A stretch of DNA of 13,552 nt from JBJENW01 sp051880395 (GCA_051880395.1 JBJENW010000158.1:1-13552); one strand, 5' to 3'. Numbered from the stretch's first letter, positions 1-7,812 are shown. Made by a program: numbers and translations. Notes: generated by a model from the letters alone, not told the origin.

Positions 1-17
1 AACACTTTTTCCACTAG

Positions 18-120
18 AAACAGATCTCAGCCTGCCGCCTCCAATACACAGTTTCTGGGATTCGGGCAGGCACAGAACACGGAAACGTCCGTTTAGGAAT
101 CCCACGGCTGAGATCTGTTT
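18..120. repeat. Arm hairpin of element copy A
   Basis: A perfect 15-bp stem pairs 18-32 (AAACAGATCTCAGCC) with 106-120. Inside it, 56-63 pairs with 97-104 (TGGGATTC/GAATCCCA), and 79-82 pairs with 89-92. The same position in copy B holds a different but equally perfect stem, so the pairing is kept although the sequence has changed. Confidence 0.75.
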
Positions 121-188
121 TGCCCAACCACCCCCTAAGAGTGGTGGCGTCGATACAGTTTCGGATAGCCAATAAAGTAGTGGTCGCA

Positions 189-217
189 ACACTTACGCTC
201 ATATAAAGCGTAAGTGT
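189..217. repeat. Terminal palindrome of element copy A
   Basis: An 11-bp perfect inverted repeat, ACACTTACGCT and AGCGTAAGTGT, surrounds a 7-nt AT-rich loop. Related sequence occurs at both ends of copy B (near 5830 and near 6419) and at the start of copy C (near 13169), so it marks the element's terminus. The palindrome is worn in B and C. Confidence 0.75.
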
Positions 218-253
218 GCAAATAAAAAACCAACGAAACTCTCTCTTTTTTGT

Positions 254-1057
254 TTACCATGTGCGGGAATTTAATTCTCGAAACTGGGCAACCGTCGAAA
301 CATGCGCATTCAGACCTCCGTCCACATTAAAGACCTGACCGGTCACATAACTGCTCTCGTCCGATGCGAGATACACGCACATATGTCCGATGTCCTCCGG
401 AGAACCATACCGATTTCCCATGATGTTGCTCAAAAAGATTTCTTTCAACGCCGGCGGCACATTTGCCTCATTCTGCGGTGTAACGATCAGCCCCGGTCTC
501 ACGCAGTTGCACCGGATGTTATTTTTTCCGTACTGAAGTGCGACCGACTGCGTGAGCATATCGACCCCTGCCTTTGCACAGGCATATGCCGTAGAACCGA
601 GGTCTCCACCGCAGGAGGCCATGGAACCGATATTGATGATCGAACCGCCCGCCTCATTTTTCTGCAGATACGGCAGCGCGCACTTTGTCGCATAAAATGT
701 CCCCCGCAGATCGCTCTCAAAAATCGCATCCCACATTTCTACGGAGAGTTCATCCACACGACCGTCCTTTAATGCAACATTTGCCGCATTATTGACCAAA
801 ACATCAAGTCTTCCGAATTTATCAACGGTGTCCGTGATCAGTGATTCGATGCTGTTTGTATCTGTGATATCCATAAAATGATACCACGCCTCACCACCGT
901 CTGAGGTGATCTCATCCACCACGGCCTGCCCTTTCTCTTTTCTTCGTCCGCAGATCACCACTGCTGCGCCCTCTGATGCAAACAATTTTGCAATCCCGAT
1001 TCCGATTCCACTTGTGGAACCTGTGACAATTGCAATTTTTCCTTTTAATCTGTCCAT
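254..1057 (-). CDS. SDR-family NAD(P)-dependent oxidoreductase
   Basis: A 267-residue classical short-chain dehydrogenase/reductase, a cytosolic Rossmann-fold enzyme that oxidises or reduces hydroxyl/carbonyl groups with NAD(P). Visible motifs are the cofactor loop TGSTSGIG (12-19), NNAA (89-92, usually NNAG), and the catalytic set Ser145, Tyr158 and Lys162 with the usual Ser-to-Tyr spacing of 13. Arg38-Arg39 after the second strand suggests NADP(H), by inference. The C-terminal part (IRCNCVRPGL, then SSYVTGQVFNVDGG) has the style of bacterial hydroxysteroid dehydrogenases, including bile-acid 7-alpha enzymes, but substrate cannot be assigned from sequence alone. The start is backed by AGGAGGGA about 8 nt upstream. 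It seems to be a single gene, in the same direction as the LRR gene but 138 bp away from it. Confidence 0.9.
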   Translation of the reverse strand: MDRLKGKIAIVTGSTSGIGIGIAKLFASEGAAVVICGRRKEKGQAVVDEITSDGGEAWYHFMDITDTNSIESLITDTVDKFGRLDVLVNNAANVALKDGRVDELSVEMWDAIFESDLRGTFYATKCALPYLQKNEAGGSIINIGSMASCGGDLGSTAYACAKAGVDMLTQSVALQYGKNNIRCNCVRPGLIVTPQNEANVPPALKEIFLSNIMGNRYGSPEDIGHMCVYLASDESSYVTGQVFNVDGGLNAHVSTVAQFRELNSRTW

Positions 1058-1195
1058 GATAAAATCCCTCCTAGTTTCAATCTATTCCCCAATTTTATTT
1101 CTACTACTCAAAATATCGGAGGAATTTATCCATTTCTTTACTTTTCTGAAATGCTAAGGATCAGACTCTTACTTTCTTGACATATTTTCTCGTTT

Positions 1196-2665
1196 TTATT
1201 TCTTTGGCACAATCCGATAAATTTTTTGCACGATCTGTTTTCCGGTTCCTTTGATCTTTACTGTTACAATATACTTTCCTTCTTTCGTTGATTTTTTCGA
1301 ATAGCTTACTGTATAGTCCTTTCCCTGTTTCAGTATGGTTCCGTTCGGACTCTTGACTGTTACCTTTGGTTTTAGCTGTTTTCCAGTATAAGTGAATTTT
1401 GTTTTGGACAGTTTTACGGTTTGCTCTGTTCCAAGCGTTACAAATCCGATTTTTCTTTCTTTCGCAAATTTATATGCCGTTGAATCTGCCTGACCATAAA
1501 TAGTAGACAGCCTTGGGCAGGTACCAAACTCTTCTTCGATCTTTGTGCGTTTTCCTAAAAATGTAACTTTCTTTAGACCCAGACATCTGTCAAAACTGTT
1601 CTGCACTCTTTTCATACTTACAGGAAATGTCATTTCCTTCAAACCTTCGCACCAATCAAATGCACATTTTCCAATTTCCGTTACACCTTCCGGTATAGAA
1701 ACTTTCGTTATTTTGTCATAATTCTCAGCAAATGCATAATCCGCAATCTTTGTCACACCTTTCGGAATCTTGACGCTTCCACTACACTTTGTACCATTTA
1801 GCAATACATGATCGATGATCACAAGCGGATTCTTTTTCTGTTTTTTCTCCAGCCATGGCGTATACAAAAACGCGTCTCCGCCTATCTGTTTTATCAAACT
1901 TTTCGAAAACTGAACCTTTTTTAGCTTTGAACATCCTCGAAATACTCCACTTTCCACTTTATGTACTGCCTTTGGAATTGCAATTTCTGCAAGCCCGGTA
2001 CAACCAGAGAAAACTCCTCTTTCTAAAACTTTCACATACTTTGGTAGTTTGATCTTTTTTAATCCGGTACAGCCCGCAAACGCATCGCTCCCAATTTCTT
2101 TCACATTATCCGAGAACTCTACCTGTTCTAATTTTTCACAGTTTTCAAATGCTGAACATCGGATTTCCGTCACTGTATTCGGTATCTGAATCTCCTTTAG
2201 ATTTTTACATTCGCGAAACATACTCACATCAATGTAAGTGATCTTTTCTGGTAAATGTACACTTTCTAAACCTTCACATTTTTCAAACGCACTAGCTTTG
2301 ATATCTGTTACACTTTTCGGTAAATACAAGTTCTTCATTTTTTTACAGCTGTAAAAAGCATCTTCCCCGATTTTCTTCAAACCATCTGGAAAATTCACTT
2401 TTTCCAGATTTGTACAACCATAAAATGCTTTTTCCCCGATACTGGTAACCCCTTGCGGAATCGTCACGTTTTCTGCGTTTCCTGTATACTTTTTTAGTAC
2501 CCCATTTTCAATCTCAAAGTCTATTTCTGTCTGCTGATTGGCACTCTGTACGGTTAGCTGCAGCTGATCCTGTGTTTGTACATCTGTCGCATATACTGGT
2601 GTTGTAAATGCCATGACTGAACTCAGTGCCAATACGGTTACTTGTTTTTTCCATAATTTTTTCAT
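1196..2665 (-). CDS. Secreted BspA-like leucine-rich repeat protein
   Basis: A 489-residue exported protein. Residues 1-26 form a signal peptide: KK-rich start, hydrophobic core, and a probable cleavage after VYA. From about residue 45 to 400 there are repeats of about 23 residues of the type IPxxVTxIGxxAFxxCxxLxxV, typical of the LRR_5/BspA-like family of surface or secreted proteins of gut and oral bacteria. One repeat is interrupted near residue 270 by a short insert (LEKKQKKNPLVI). The last 75 residues (from about 413) look like a beta-rich Ig-like domain of the kind found in cell-wall proteins (KFTYTGKQLKPKVTV, then GKDYTVSYS). No LPXTG motif or membrane anchor is visible, so it may be released or held by wall contacts. 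Binding to host or mucus ligands is family knowledge, not shown here. AAGGAG lies 9 nt before the ATG. Confidence 0.88.
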   Translation of the reverse strand: MKKLWKKQVTVLALSSVMAFTTPVYATDVQTQDQLQLTVQSANQQTEIDFEIENGVLKKYTGNAENVTIPQGVTSIGEKAFYGCTNLEKVNFPDGLKKIGEDAFYSCKKMKNLYLPKSVTDIKASAFEKCEGLESVHLPEKITYIDVSMFRECKNLKEIQIPNTVTEIRCSAFENCEKLEQVEFSDNVKEIGSDAFAGCTGLKKIKLPKYVKVLERGVFSGCTGLAEIAIPKAVHKVESGVFRGCSKLKKVQFSKSLIKQIGGDAFLYTPWLEKKQKKNPLVIIDHVLLNGTKCSGSVKIPKGVTKIADYAFAENYDKITKVSIPEGVTEIGKCAFDWCEGLKEMTFPVSMKRVQNSFDRCLGLKKVTFLGKRTKIEEEFGTCPRLSTIYGQADSTAYKFAKERKIGFVTLGTEQTVKLSKTKFTYTGKQLKPKVTVKSPNGTILKQGKDYTVSYSKKSTKEGKYIVTVKIKGTGKQIVQKIYRIVPKK

Positions 2666-2708
2666 GTTCTATCTCCTTCTTGTCTATACTATAATCTCTC
2701 TGTAATAT

Positions 2709-2717
2709 GTTATACCA
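2709..2717 (-). promoter_or_regulatory. Possible extended -10 promoter of the LRR gene
   Basis: On the minus strand TGG-TATAAC reads as an extended -10 element (TGn plus TATAAC), placing transcription start about 36 nt before the LRR ATG. The matching -35 region (AAAAAG) is poor, so this is a tentative call. Confidence 0.35.
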
Positions 2718-2747
2718 TATTCACATATCGGCTTTTTTACGCAAAGT

Positions 2748-2792
2748 AACACTACGGCAGTAGATACTTTTGTATTCTACTGCCGTAGTGTT
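2748..2792. terminator. Long hairpin after the ABC permease gene
   Basis: A perfect 17-bp stem pairs 2748-2764 (AACACTACGGCAGTAGA) with 2776-2792 around an 11-nt loop. It lies 91 bp past the permease stop and before the LRR promoter, so a transcription-ending role is likely. However, the minus strand has only ACTTTG after the stem and no real T-tract, so it may instead be an mRNA-stabilising or insulating hairpin. Confidence 0.5.
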
Positions 2793-2882
2793 CAAACTGA
2801 TTCATTTCCTGCACGCTATCTGCAGGCTTTGTCGGCTCTGCCGGATCGATGGTTTCCACCGGCTCTGGTGGCTGCGATTCCT

Positions 2883-4904
2883 CTATTCCACAACTCGTTT
2901 TTCTTCCCGAATCATTCTACGGCAGGATACATAGGTCACCACAAAATAACTTCCATAGATCACCAGCACCATTCCGCTCAAAAACAGCATCTGCGTTCCG
3001 ACTTCCATACCGAGTGAATTTCTCATTTTTTCAATCATTCTCGGCAGTGCAGCTGACGCATAGGTAACTGCGATCAAAAGCGGTACACCGAAATAAACGG
3101 ACATCTGTTTCAGCAAAGTCTTGTTTCTCGTATGTTCTTCCACGCCGAGTTTTCCGAGCAGACGGTAACGGCTGATGTTATCATTTGTCTCTGTCAACTG
3201 CTGCAGCGCTAAGATTGCCACACAAATGATCAAAAGAATCACACCCAGATAACAGCAGACAAACGCCAGCATGGCATAACTGCCATAGAACAACGCACTG
3301 ACATCATTTGCTGTCAGATATTGAATGTCTAACCCATTGTCATAGGCTTTTCCCGACAGTTCTACGACTTTTTCTTCCATCGCTGTATCCTCGTAATCCG
3401 GACGATAAACACCGATCAGATAGAGCTTTGCCTTTGTCAGTTTTTCTGCCACGGCATCCGGCACGATCATGGTTGCCATATCATTCTCACCAACGTTACT
3501 GAGATAGTAGTTATTGTGCAATACCTCGGTACTCTCTGGCTTTAATGTCACACCCGCTATCTGATACGACAGGTTTTGATCCATTTTCTTCTGTAACTGT
3601 TCATTCGTAAATTTGAAATTCGAGTTCATGCGGTATGTATTCTCTTTTAACTGAATTTCCGGTTTTCCCTGCAATTTCATCGCTGCATTGTAATCGGATA
3701 CACGAATCACCGGAATCGGATTTTCCAATCGCCCCAGCACATAGGCCACCAGACTCGTCTGATCTGCCAGTACGTCTTTCAACTGCAATTCTTTGGTATT
3801 GTAGGTATTGTAAACGACCTTTTTTTGCAATACATCCTCCAACGGCAACCCGCTTTCTTTCAAATCCTGATAAAATGCATCCGCACTCCGATTCACATTT
3901 TCAGACTCCTCAACCATCAGATCAAAAGAAGTTGTCGCTTCGATCATACGGTTCATGGAATCTGCCATCCCCATTCCAAGCGATACAATACAGATCGTTC
4001 CGGTCAGCATCAAAGTGATCACTGTCATCGTCACAAAATTCGTCTGTATCTTACTGCTGATCTGGCGGACAAAAAAGGCATTGATTCCTTTAAAATACCA
4101 GCTTTCTTTGCGGCGCAGCACTTTTAAGATCAGACCGGAAAGGGAATAGATCACCATTGCAGTTGCCATGCACAGTGCGATCACACAGAACACACTCTGT
4201 TTACTTTTAAAAGAAAATCCTTCTTTTTCATAGATCAGATACGCCGATACCGCATATAAAATACCTGCACAGATCAACATCACGACCAAAAAAACATTCT
4301 GTTTGACTGCCATCGTTTCGTTTTTTGATCCTGCCTGCAAAAGCTCGATCAATTTTACTTTTAAAATGGTATACATATTGAATACGATCACCAGTGCAAA
4401 GATCAAGACAAAACAGATCAAGGTCTGCTGCAGGGCATCAACAGAAAAACAGAACCGATAGGAAGACAGATCATAGTGAAACATTTTTAAGGCAAACACC
4501 GAAATTCCCTGTGAAAACAGGCACCCCACACCGATTCCGGAAGCAACTGCCGCTGCTGCGATCACGATCGTTTCACAGACAAACAATGTCGAAATCTTTT
4601 TCCCGGACATACCGAGGATCATATAGATGGCAAGCTCCCGTTTCCGCCGCTTCAATAAAAATTGATTTGCATACACGATCAAAAATGCCAACAATACCGC
4701 AATCAGTTTCGATACGATATGCAGCATCGGAATCAGCTGTCCTGCGATCTGCGTATTGACATCCATCGACTCCTGAAAAGCAGGCTGTGCCTCAATCGAG
4801 TTAAACGCATAAAATACTGCTACCGCGATCAGCAATGTCAAAAAATAAATCCCGTAATCTTTGATATTTTTCCATACATTTTTTAGAATCAGCTTTGCGT
4901 ACAT
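2883..4904 (-). CDS. ABC transporter permease, BceB/FtsX-like
   Basis: A 673-residue integral membrane protein. It begins with LILKNVWKNIKDY followed by a first membrane span (about 18-36), then the paired spans and cytoplasmic loop (RRKRELAIYMILGMSGKKIS, about 87-106) typical of FtsX-like permeases. A large hydrophilic, presumably extracellular domain lies at about 320-530, and three spans close the protein. Length and layout match BceB-type permeases, which work with BceA-type ATPases and sensor kinases in resistance to cell-wall-active peptides; in Bce systems the large domain senses the peptide. The ATG touches the intended ATPase stop (TAAATG), so the two genes are translationally linked. 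No kinase or regulator of the Bce type lies in the window. The actual substrate is unknown. Confidence 0.9.
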   Translation of the reverse strand: MYAKLILKNVWKNIKDYGIYFLTLLIAVAVFYAFNSIEAQPAFQESMDVNTQIAGQLIPMLHIVSKLIAVLLAFLIVYANQFLLKRRKRELAIYMILGMSGKKISTLFVCETIVIAAAAVASGIGVGCLFSQGISVFALKMFHYDLSSYRFCFSVDALQQTLICFVLIFALVIVFNMYTILKVKLIELLQAGSKNETMAVKQNVFLVVMLICAGILYAVSAYLIYEKEGFSFKSKQSVFCVIALCMATAMVIYSLSGLILKVLRRKESWYFKGINAFFVRQISSKIQTNFVTMTVITLMLTGTICIVSLGMGMADSMNRMIEATTSFDLMVEESENVNRSADAFYQDLKESGLPLEDVLQKKVVYNTYNTKELQLKDVLADQTSLVAYVLGRLENPIPVIRVSDYNAAMKLQGKPEIQLKENTYRMNSNFKFTNEQLQKKMDQNLSYQIAGVTLKPESTEVLHNNYYLSNVGENDMATMIVPDAVAEKLTKAKLYLIGVYRPDYEDTAMEEKVVELSGKAYDNGLDIQYLTANDVSALFYGSYAMLAFVCCYLGVILLIICVAILALQQLTETNDNISRYRLLGKLGVEEHTRNKTLLKQMSVYFGVPLLIAVTYASAALPRMIEKMRNSLGMEVGTQMLFLSGMVLVIYGSYFVVTYVSCRRMIREEKRVVE

Positions 4905-5659
4905 TTATTCCTCGCCTCCCAAATCCGAAACAACCGTCATGATATCATCAAAAAATGCTTTTCTCGGTTTGTCTCCCTTCTGGATTTCTTTGTAGATCTT
5001 TCCGTCTTTGATAAACAAAATTCGTTTACAATAGGAGGCGAAAACGAATCATGTGTTACCATCATGATCGTTGCTTTTTTCTTTTCGTTCAGTTCTGTCA
5101 ACTGATTTAACAGCATTTTGGCAGATTTCGAATCCAATGCTCCGGTCGGCTCATCCGCTAAAATCAAGGACGGGTTCGTGATGATGGCTCTGGCTGCCGC
5201 CACACGCTGCTGCTGTCCACCGGACATTTCATATGGATATTTATCTAAGATTTCTGTGATGTTTAACAGCTCTGCTACTTGCTCAATACAGCTTTTGATT
5301 TCTTTTGCCGGCACTTTTAGAATTGATAATGCCAGTGCGATATTATCATACGCTGTCAATGTGTCGAGCAGATTGAACTGCTGAAAAATAAATCCCAATT
5401 TTTCCCTGCGGAAATCAGACAGCTTGTTTCCTTTCAGTTTTGTGATATCTGCACCGTCGATTTTAATCTCACCGGATGTTACGGTATCGATCGTAGAGAT
5501 ACAGTTTAACAAAGTTGTTTTTCCGGAACCGGACGCTCCCATGATGCCGACGAATTCGCCTTCCTGTACATCGAAGGAAATGTCGTCGATTGCTTTGGTC
5601 TGGTTTCCTCTTGTTCCGTAGGTTTTCTGCATATGTTCTACTTTTAAAATCGTGTTCAT
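4905..5659 (-). CDS. ABC transporter ATP-binding protein, BceA-like, frameshifted near C-terminus
   Basis: The ATPase partner of the permease. It shows Walker A GASGSGKT (41-48), Q-loop FQQFN (about 92-96), signature SGGQQQR (146-152), Walker B LILADEP (165-171) and the switch histidine in THD (203). The ATG is backed by GAGGAG 7 nt upstream. After residue 207 the frame changes: as read, it runs on to a stop at about 4937 with an unrelated tail. Losing one base at 5039/5040 explains this, because one frame over the sequence continues KRILFIKDGKIYKEI and ends LGGEE exactly at the stop (4905-4907) that abuts the permease ATG. The length of 755 bp is one base short of 252 codons. All catalytic motifs precede the shift. 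It may be a true mutation or a sequencing error; an intact protein would be 251 residues. Confidence 0.85.
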
Positions 5660-5705
5660 AAAAAATCTCCTCTCTGATTTCGTTGTCGTTCTTTTTACAG
5701 CTATT

Positions 5706-5747
5706 ATGATACAGATTTTTTGAGGGAGATTCACAAACTTTCATAAA
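5706..5747 (-). promoter_or_regulatory. Promoter and OmpR-type direct repeat of the ABC operon
   Basis: On the minus strand a direct repeat TTTATGAA-AG-TTTGTGAA (5730-5747) has 10-bp periodicity, the usual spacing for OmpR-family regulators. The downstream half overlaps the expected -35 position for a -10 at 5706-5711 (TATCAT); the -35 itself is poor, as expected for an activated promoter. The same block, base for base in the repeat, precedes the TraX-like gene (13069-13086). The regulator is inferred, not seen. Confidence 0.55.
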
Positions 5748-5924
5748 AAGGCGTTTTTTTGGGTTTTTCGTTTTTTTAAGGAGCGTTTTTCACGTTTATC
5801 CTTCTTTTTGGGGTCTTTACTCATTTTCACACTTACGCTTTATATGGGGGTAAGTGTTGCGGACGGGACGTTATTGACCACCCGAAACTGTATCGGCATC
5901 ACCACTCTTTGAAAAGGGGATGGC

Positions 5925-6176
5925 GCGAAAAATATCTCAACTTGGGGGATCCCTATACGGACGTTTTGCCCTATGTGTGTCTGCCCTCCGAAAAAACACG
6001 ACTCCTGCTCCGGCGAGCTAAGTCCTAAGAGTTTCTAAGACTCTCAGGAGAGCCTTAGAGCCTAAGAAACTCTAAGAACTGGATCTCACCTACACCCGTC
6101 GAAATGTTTTTTCGAAGGGCAGACACACATAGGGCAAAACTGTGTATTGGCGCCGATAAGTTGAGATATTTTTCGC
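5925..6176. repeat. Large nested hairpin in element copy B
   Basis: Three nested stems: a perfect 19-bp base stem (5925-5943 with 6158-6176), a 35-bp stem with one mismatch (5963-5997 with 6106-6140, containing GCCCTATGTGTGTCTGCC), and an apical imperfect 24-bp stem (6021-6044 with 6057-6080, about 20 pairs). The order is strictly nested, giving an arm about 250 nt long. This is far beyond an ordinary terminator. Confidence 0.85.
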
Positions 6177-6179
6177 TTA

Positions 6180-6322
6180 GGAAAAGAGTTGCGAATCCGA
6201 TACTTTTTTGGATGTTCAACATTATGTTCCGACTGAACTATATTTCACTCATATAAACGAAAAGTCGAGTCTTCACATCTTTTTGCATATTCAAAAATAC
6301 GTTCCGGATGCAACTCTTTTCC
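6180..6322. repeat. Central hairpin in element copy B
   Basis: A 13-bp perfect stem (6180-6192 GGAAAAGAGTTGC with 6310-6322) continues with ATCCG/CGGAT (6195-6199 with 6305-6309) and weaker AT-rich pairing; the apex includes CGACT/AGTCG (6230-6234 with 6263-6267). Copy A begins inside the right arm of this hairpin. Confidence 0.7.
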
Positions 6323-6451
6323 ACCAAGAAACAGATCTCAGCCTACCGTCTCCAATACGCAGTTTCCGAGATTCGGGCAGGCACGGAACGTGGATGGCCA
6401 ACACCGTACCATCTGCACACTTACACCCATATAAAGCGTAAATATTGTACG

Positions 6452-6859
6452 GGTGTATTATCTTCGAAACTGATGCAGGCGCATGCGGATGGGATTGAGG
6501 TGTATATTGACATTATCGAGGGTATCCGTCCTGTTTCGATGAAGACGGTTGATTTTACAAGAGTTCTTGGGATTTTCTTAGACAATGCGATCGAAGCCGC
6601 ACTGGAATGTGACACAAAACGTATCGAATTGAATCTGATTCAGAATCCACATTCGATTGTTCTGACCTTACGAAACACGTTTCAAAATACGGGCATTTCT
6701 CTGGCGCAGATGCGAAAACGCGGCTTTTCCACTAAGGGAGATTCACGCGGACTGGGACTTGCAAATGTGCAGGAGATTTTAGCAACGTATGCCAATGTTG
6801 AAAATATGACAGAAATACAGGGTGATTTTTTTGTGCAGCACTTAACGGTGGGAGAATAA
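6452..6859 (+). pseudogene. 3' fragment of an AgrC-like GHKL histidine kinase
   Basis: The encoded 135 or so residues match residues 303-437 of the intact kinases at 8131 and 10416 almost throughout: VLSSKLMQAHADG, the N-box LDNAIEAA and the G-box RGLGLANV. Everything upstream (membrane domain and phospho-accepting histidine) is missing; element copy B abuts the fragment at about 6447-6451. An open frame runs back into the element (to 6308), but it has no convincing ribosome binding site, so a functional product is unlikely. This is the remains of the first unit of the kinase array. Confidence 0.85.
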
Positions 6860-6872
6860 ACTTCTCCCACCG
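6846..6872 (+). terminator. Terminator hairpin overlapping the kinase-fragment stop codon
   Basis: An 11-bp stem (CGGTGGGAGAA, 6846-6856, with 6862-6872) whose loop holds the TAA stop. Similar hairpins sit at the ends of both intact kinases. On the + strand a TTATATTTTT stretch follows, fitting intrinsic termination; it also separates the kinase from the convergent gene. Confidence 0.6.
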
Positions 6873-6873
6873 C

Positions 6874-7812
6874 TTATATTTTTCTAAATCTTGTTATCTC
6901 TTTCCAATTATAAGGAAATCCCATATATTTCAACAATGCATTTATATCCAGATTTCTGCTATTTTTTTCATAACGCTTGAACAAACCTACCAGATATGTT
7001 TTGAATTGTATAAAGTCTTCTTTTGGCAGCAAATACCGAAATGCAATAAATACACTAAATAAATCATTTTTTCCACATATATATTTTGAACCGTTTTTTG
7101 ATATGCATAATTTTTCATGTATAATTGTGTCTGGAATATCAATATAAGTTCGATACGAAAACAAGCGTTCATTATGAGCACAAACATTTCGGTATAACGT
7201 CAACACCCTCAGATACTTTATCATCTCATTCTTTTTGATATTTCCAAACTCTCTGCAAATGACTCCCTGCATATTTTGTGGCAGAAATTCAAACATTTTT
7301 GAGATTTGTCCAAATGTAAGTGCATTTATGATTACCCAAAACGGAATATTATGATATTTATTTCGTTGATATACGATGTATTCATGATCTGTGTTCTTGT
7401 TCGCCATTATATCAAGCATTCGAATGAGCTTTGCTATACCATTTTTATATTTGGGAAGTTTGCTGTAATTAGCCGGATTCAGATATTCCTCCTGACATTC
7501 TCCATGTGCCGCACAAAAATGATAGGAGATAGCGGATCGCATCCTTCTCTCCACACGACATAAATATTTAAAAAATATTCCGCGTAGTTCCTCATCAAAC
7601 TCGTATAATGAAACAATCTCCTCAAAACAAACATCATTCCTATATTTACGCGTATGAATATCGATAAATGGATGTTTATACCCACCAATCAATGCATAGT
7701 AACTGATATTTTTCAGCGATTCTACTGCAAAATCAATATCTTCAATAATCAGATTTTTTTCATTTTTTAATTTTTCGATTTGATCCGTATATGTAATAAA
7801 TGGTTTCCTCAT
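6874..7812 (-). CDS. Abi_2 (AbiF/AbiD-like) HEPN abortive-infection protein
   Basis: A 312-residue protein of the Abi_2 family. The N-terminus KPFITYTDQIEKLK, then ISYYALIGGYKHPF (36-49), the central NTDHEYIVYQRN (140-151) and CAHNERLFSY (211-220) are family hallmarks. The HEPN-type RX4H motif is Arg208-Asn-Val-Cys-Ala-His213, the expected RNase active site; HEPN proteins of this type are RNA-cleaving toxins in phage defence. The ATG chosen has GGGAGAG 6 nt upstream; a TTG five codons earlier overlaps that site and was not used. A promoter-driven structured RNA ends 28 nt before the start (7841-7912). No separate strong promoter lies in that gap, so expression probably depends on read-through of the RNA's terminator. 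It converges on the kinase fragment. Confidence 0.88.
   Translation of the reverse strand: MRKPFITYTDQIEKLKNEKNLIIEDIDFAVESLKNISYYALIGGYKHPFIDIHTRKYRNDVCFEEIVSLYEFDEELRGIFFKYLCRVERRMRSAISYHFCAAHGECQEEYLNPANYSKLPKYKNGIAKLIRMLDIMANKNTDHEYIVYQRNKYHNIPFWVIINALTFGQISKMFEFLPQNMQGVICREFGNIKKNEMIKYLRVLTLYRNVCAHNERLFSYRTYIDIPDTIIHEKLCISKNGSKYICGKNDLFSVFIAFRYLLPKEDFIQFKTYLVGLFKRYEKNSRNLDINALLKYMGFPYNWKEITRFRKI

Larger units (their letters stand above)
1..218 (-). repeat. Palindromic non-coding element, copy A (one arm, cut by window start)
   Basis: This arm is related to the sequences at 5828-6447 and from 13167 onward. Read on the minus strand it starts with a terminal palindrome (189-217), then a segment containing CCGAAACTGTATCG and ACCACTCTT that is shared with both other copies, then a hairpin (18-120). 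Positions 1-16 match the start of the next hairpin in copy B (near 6311-6327), so the element should continue left of the window. An open frame on the minus strand exists, but no ribosome binding site was seen and it is explained by the repeat. There is no transposase. It could be a MITE-like element or a large structured RNA; the sequence does not decide between them. Confidence 0.75.
5828..6447 (+). repeat. Palindromic non-coding element, copy B (both ends present)
   Basis: About 620 bp without a credible gene. The two ends are imperfect inverted copies of each other over about 50-60 bp (CTTACGCTTTATATGGG near the left end; the reverse complement near the right end, 6419-6442). The left arm matches copy A read backwards and copy C; the right arm matches copy A read forward but lacks a block corresponding to A 83-165. 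Between the ends lie two long hairpins (5925-6176 and 6180-6322). The right end runs directly into a kinase gene fragment at 6452, so arrival of the element (or a later deletion) removed the kinase's 5' part. Its left flank is the ABC operon promoter. No target-site duplication could be recognised. Confidence 0.75.

Noticed and set aside
14..202. Open frame resembling the one at 13147-13365 (both contain LLAIRN and WLG segments), possible small protein family
   Set aside because: Both frames lie in arms of the palindromic element and are alike because the DNA is repeated. No ribosome binding site was seen, copy B does not keep the frame, and the conserved signal is base pairing.
5660..5734. 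Upstream starts for the ABC ATPase
   Set aside because: They would translate the promoter and leader; the ATG at 5659 has GAGGAG at proper distance and begins at the usual family position.
5828..6447. CRISPR array
   Set aside because: The repeats here are inverted and nested, not direct repeats with regular spacers; no cas genes.
6208..6460. Frames starting in element copy B, one of which runs into the kinase fragment as a 183-residue fusion
   Set aside because: No good ribosome binding site or promoter at either start; the part before 6452 is repeat sequence with hairpins. Treated as a pseudogene with a chance extension.
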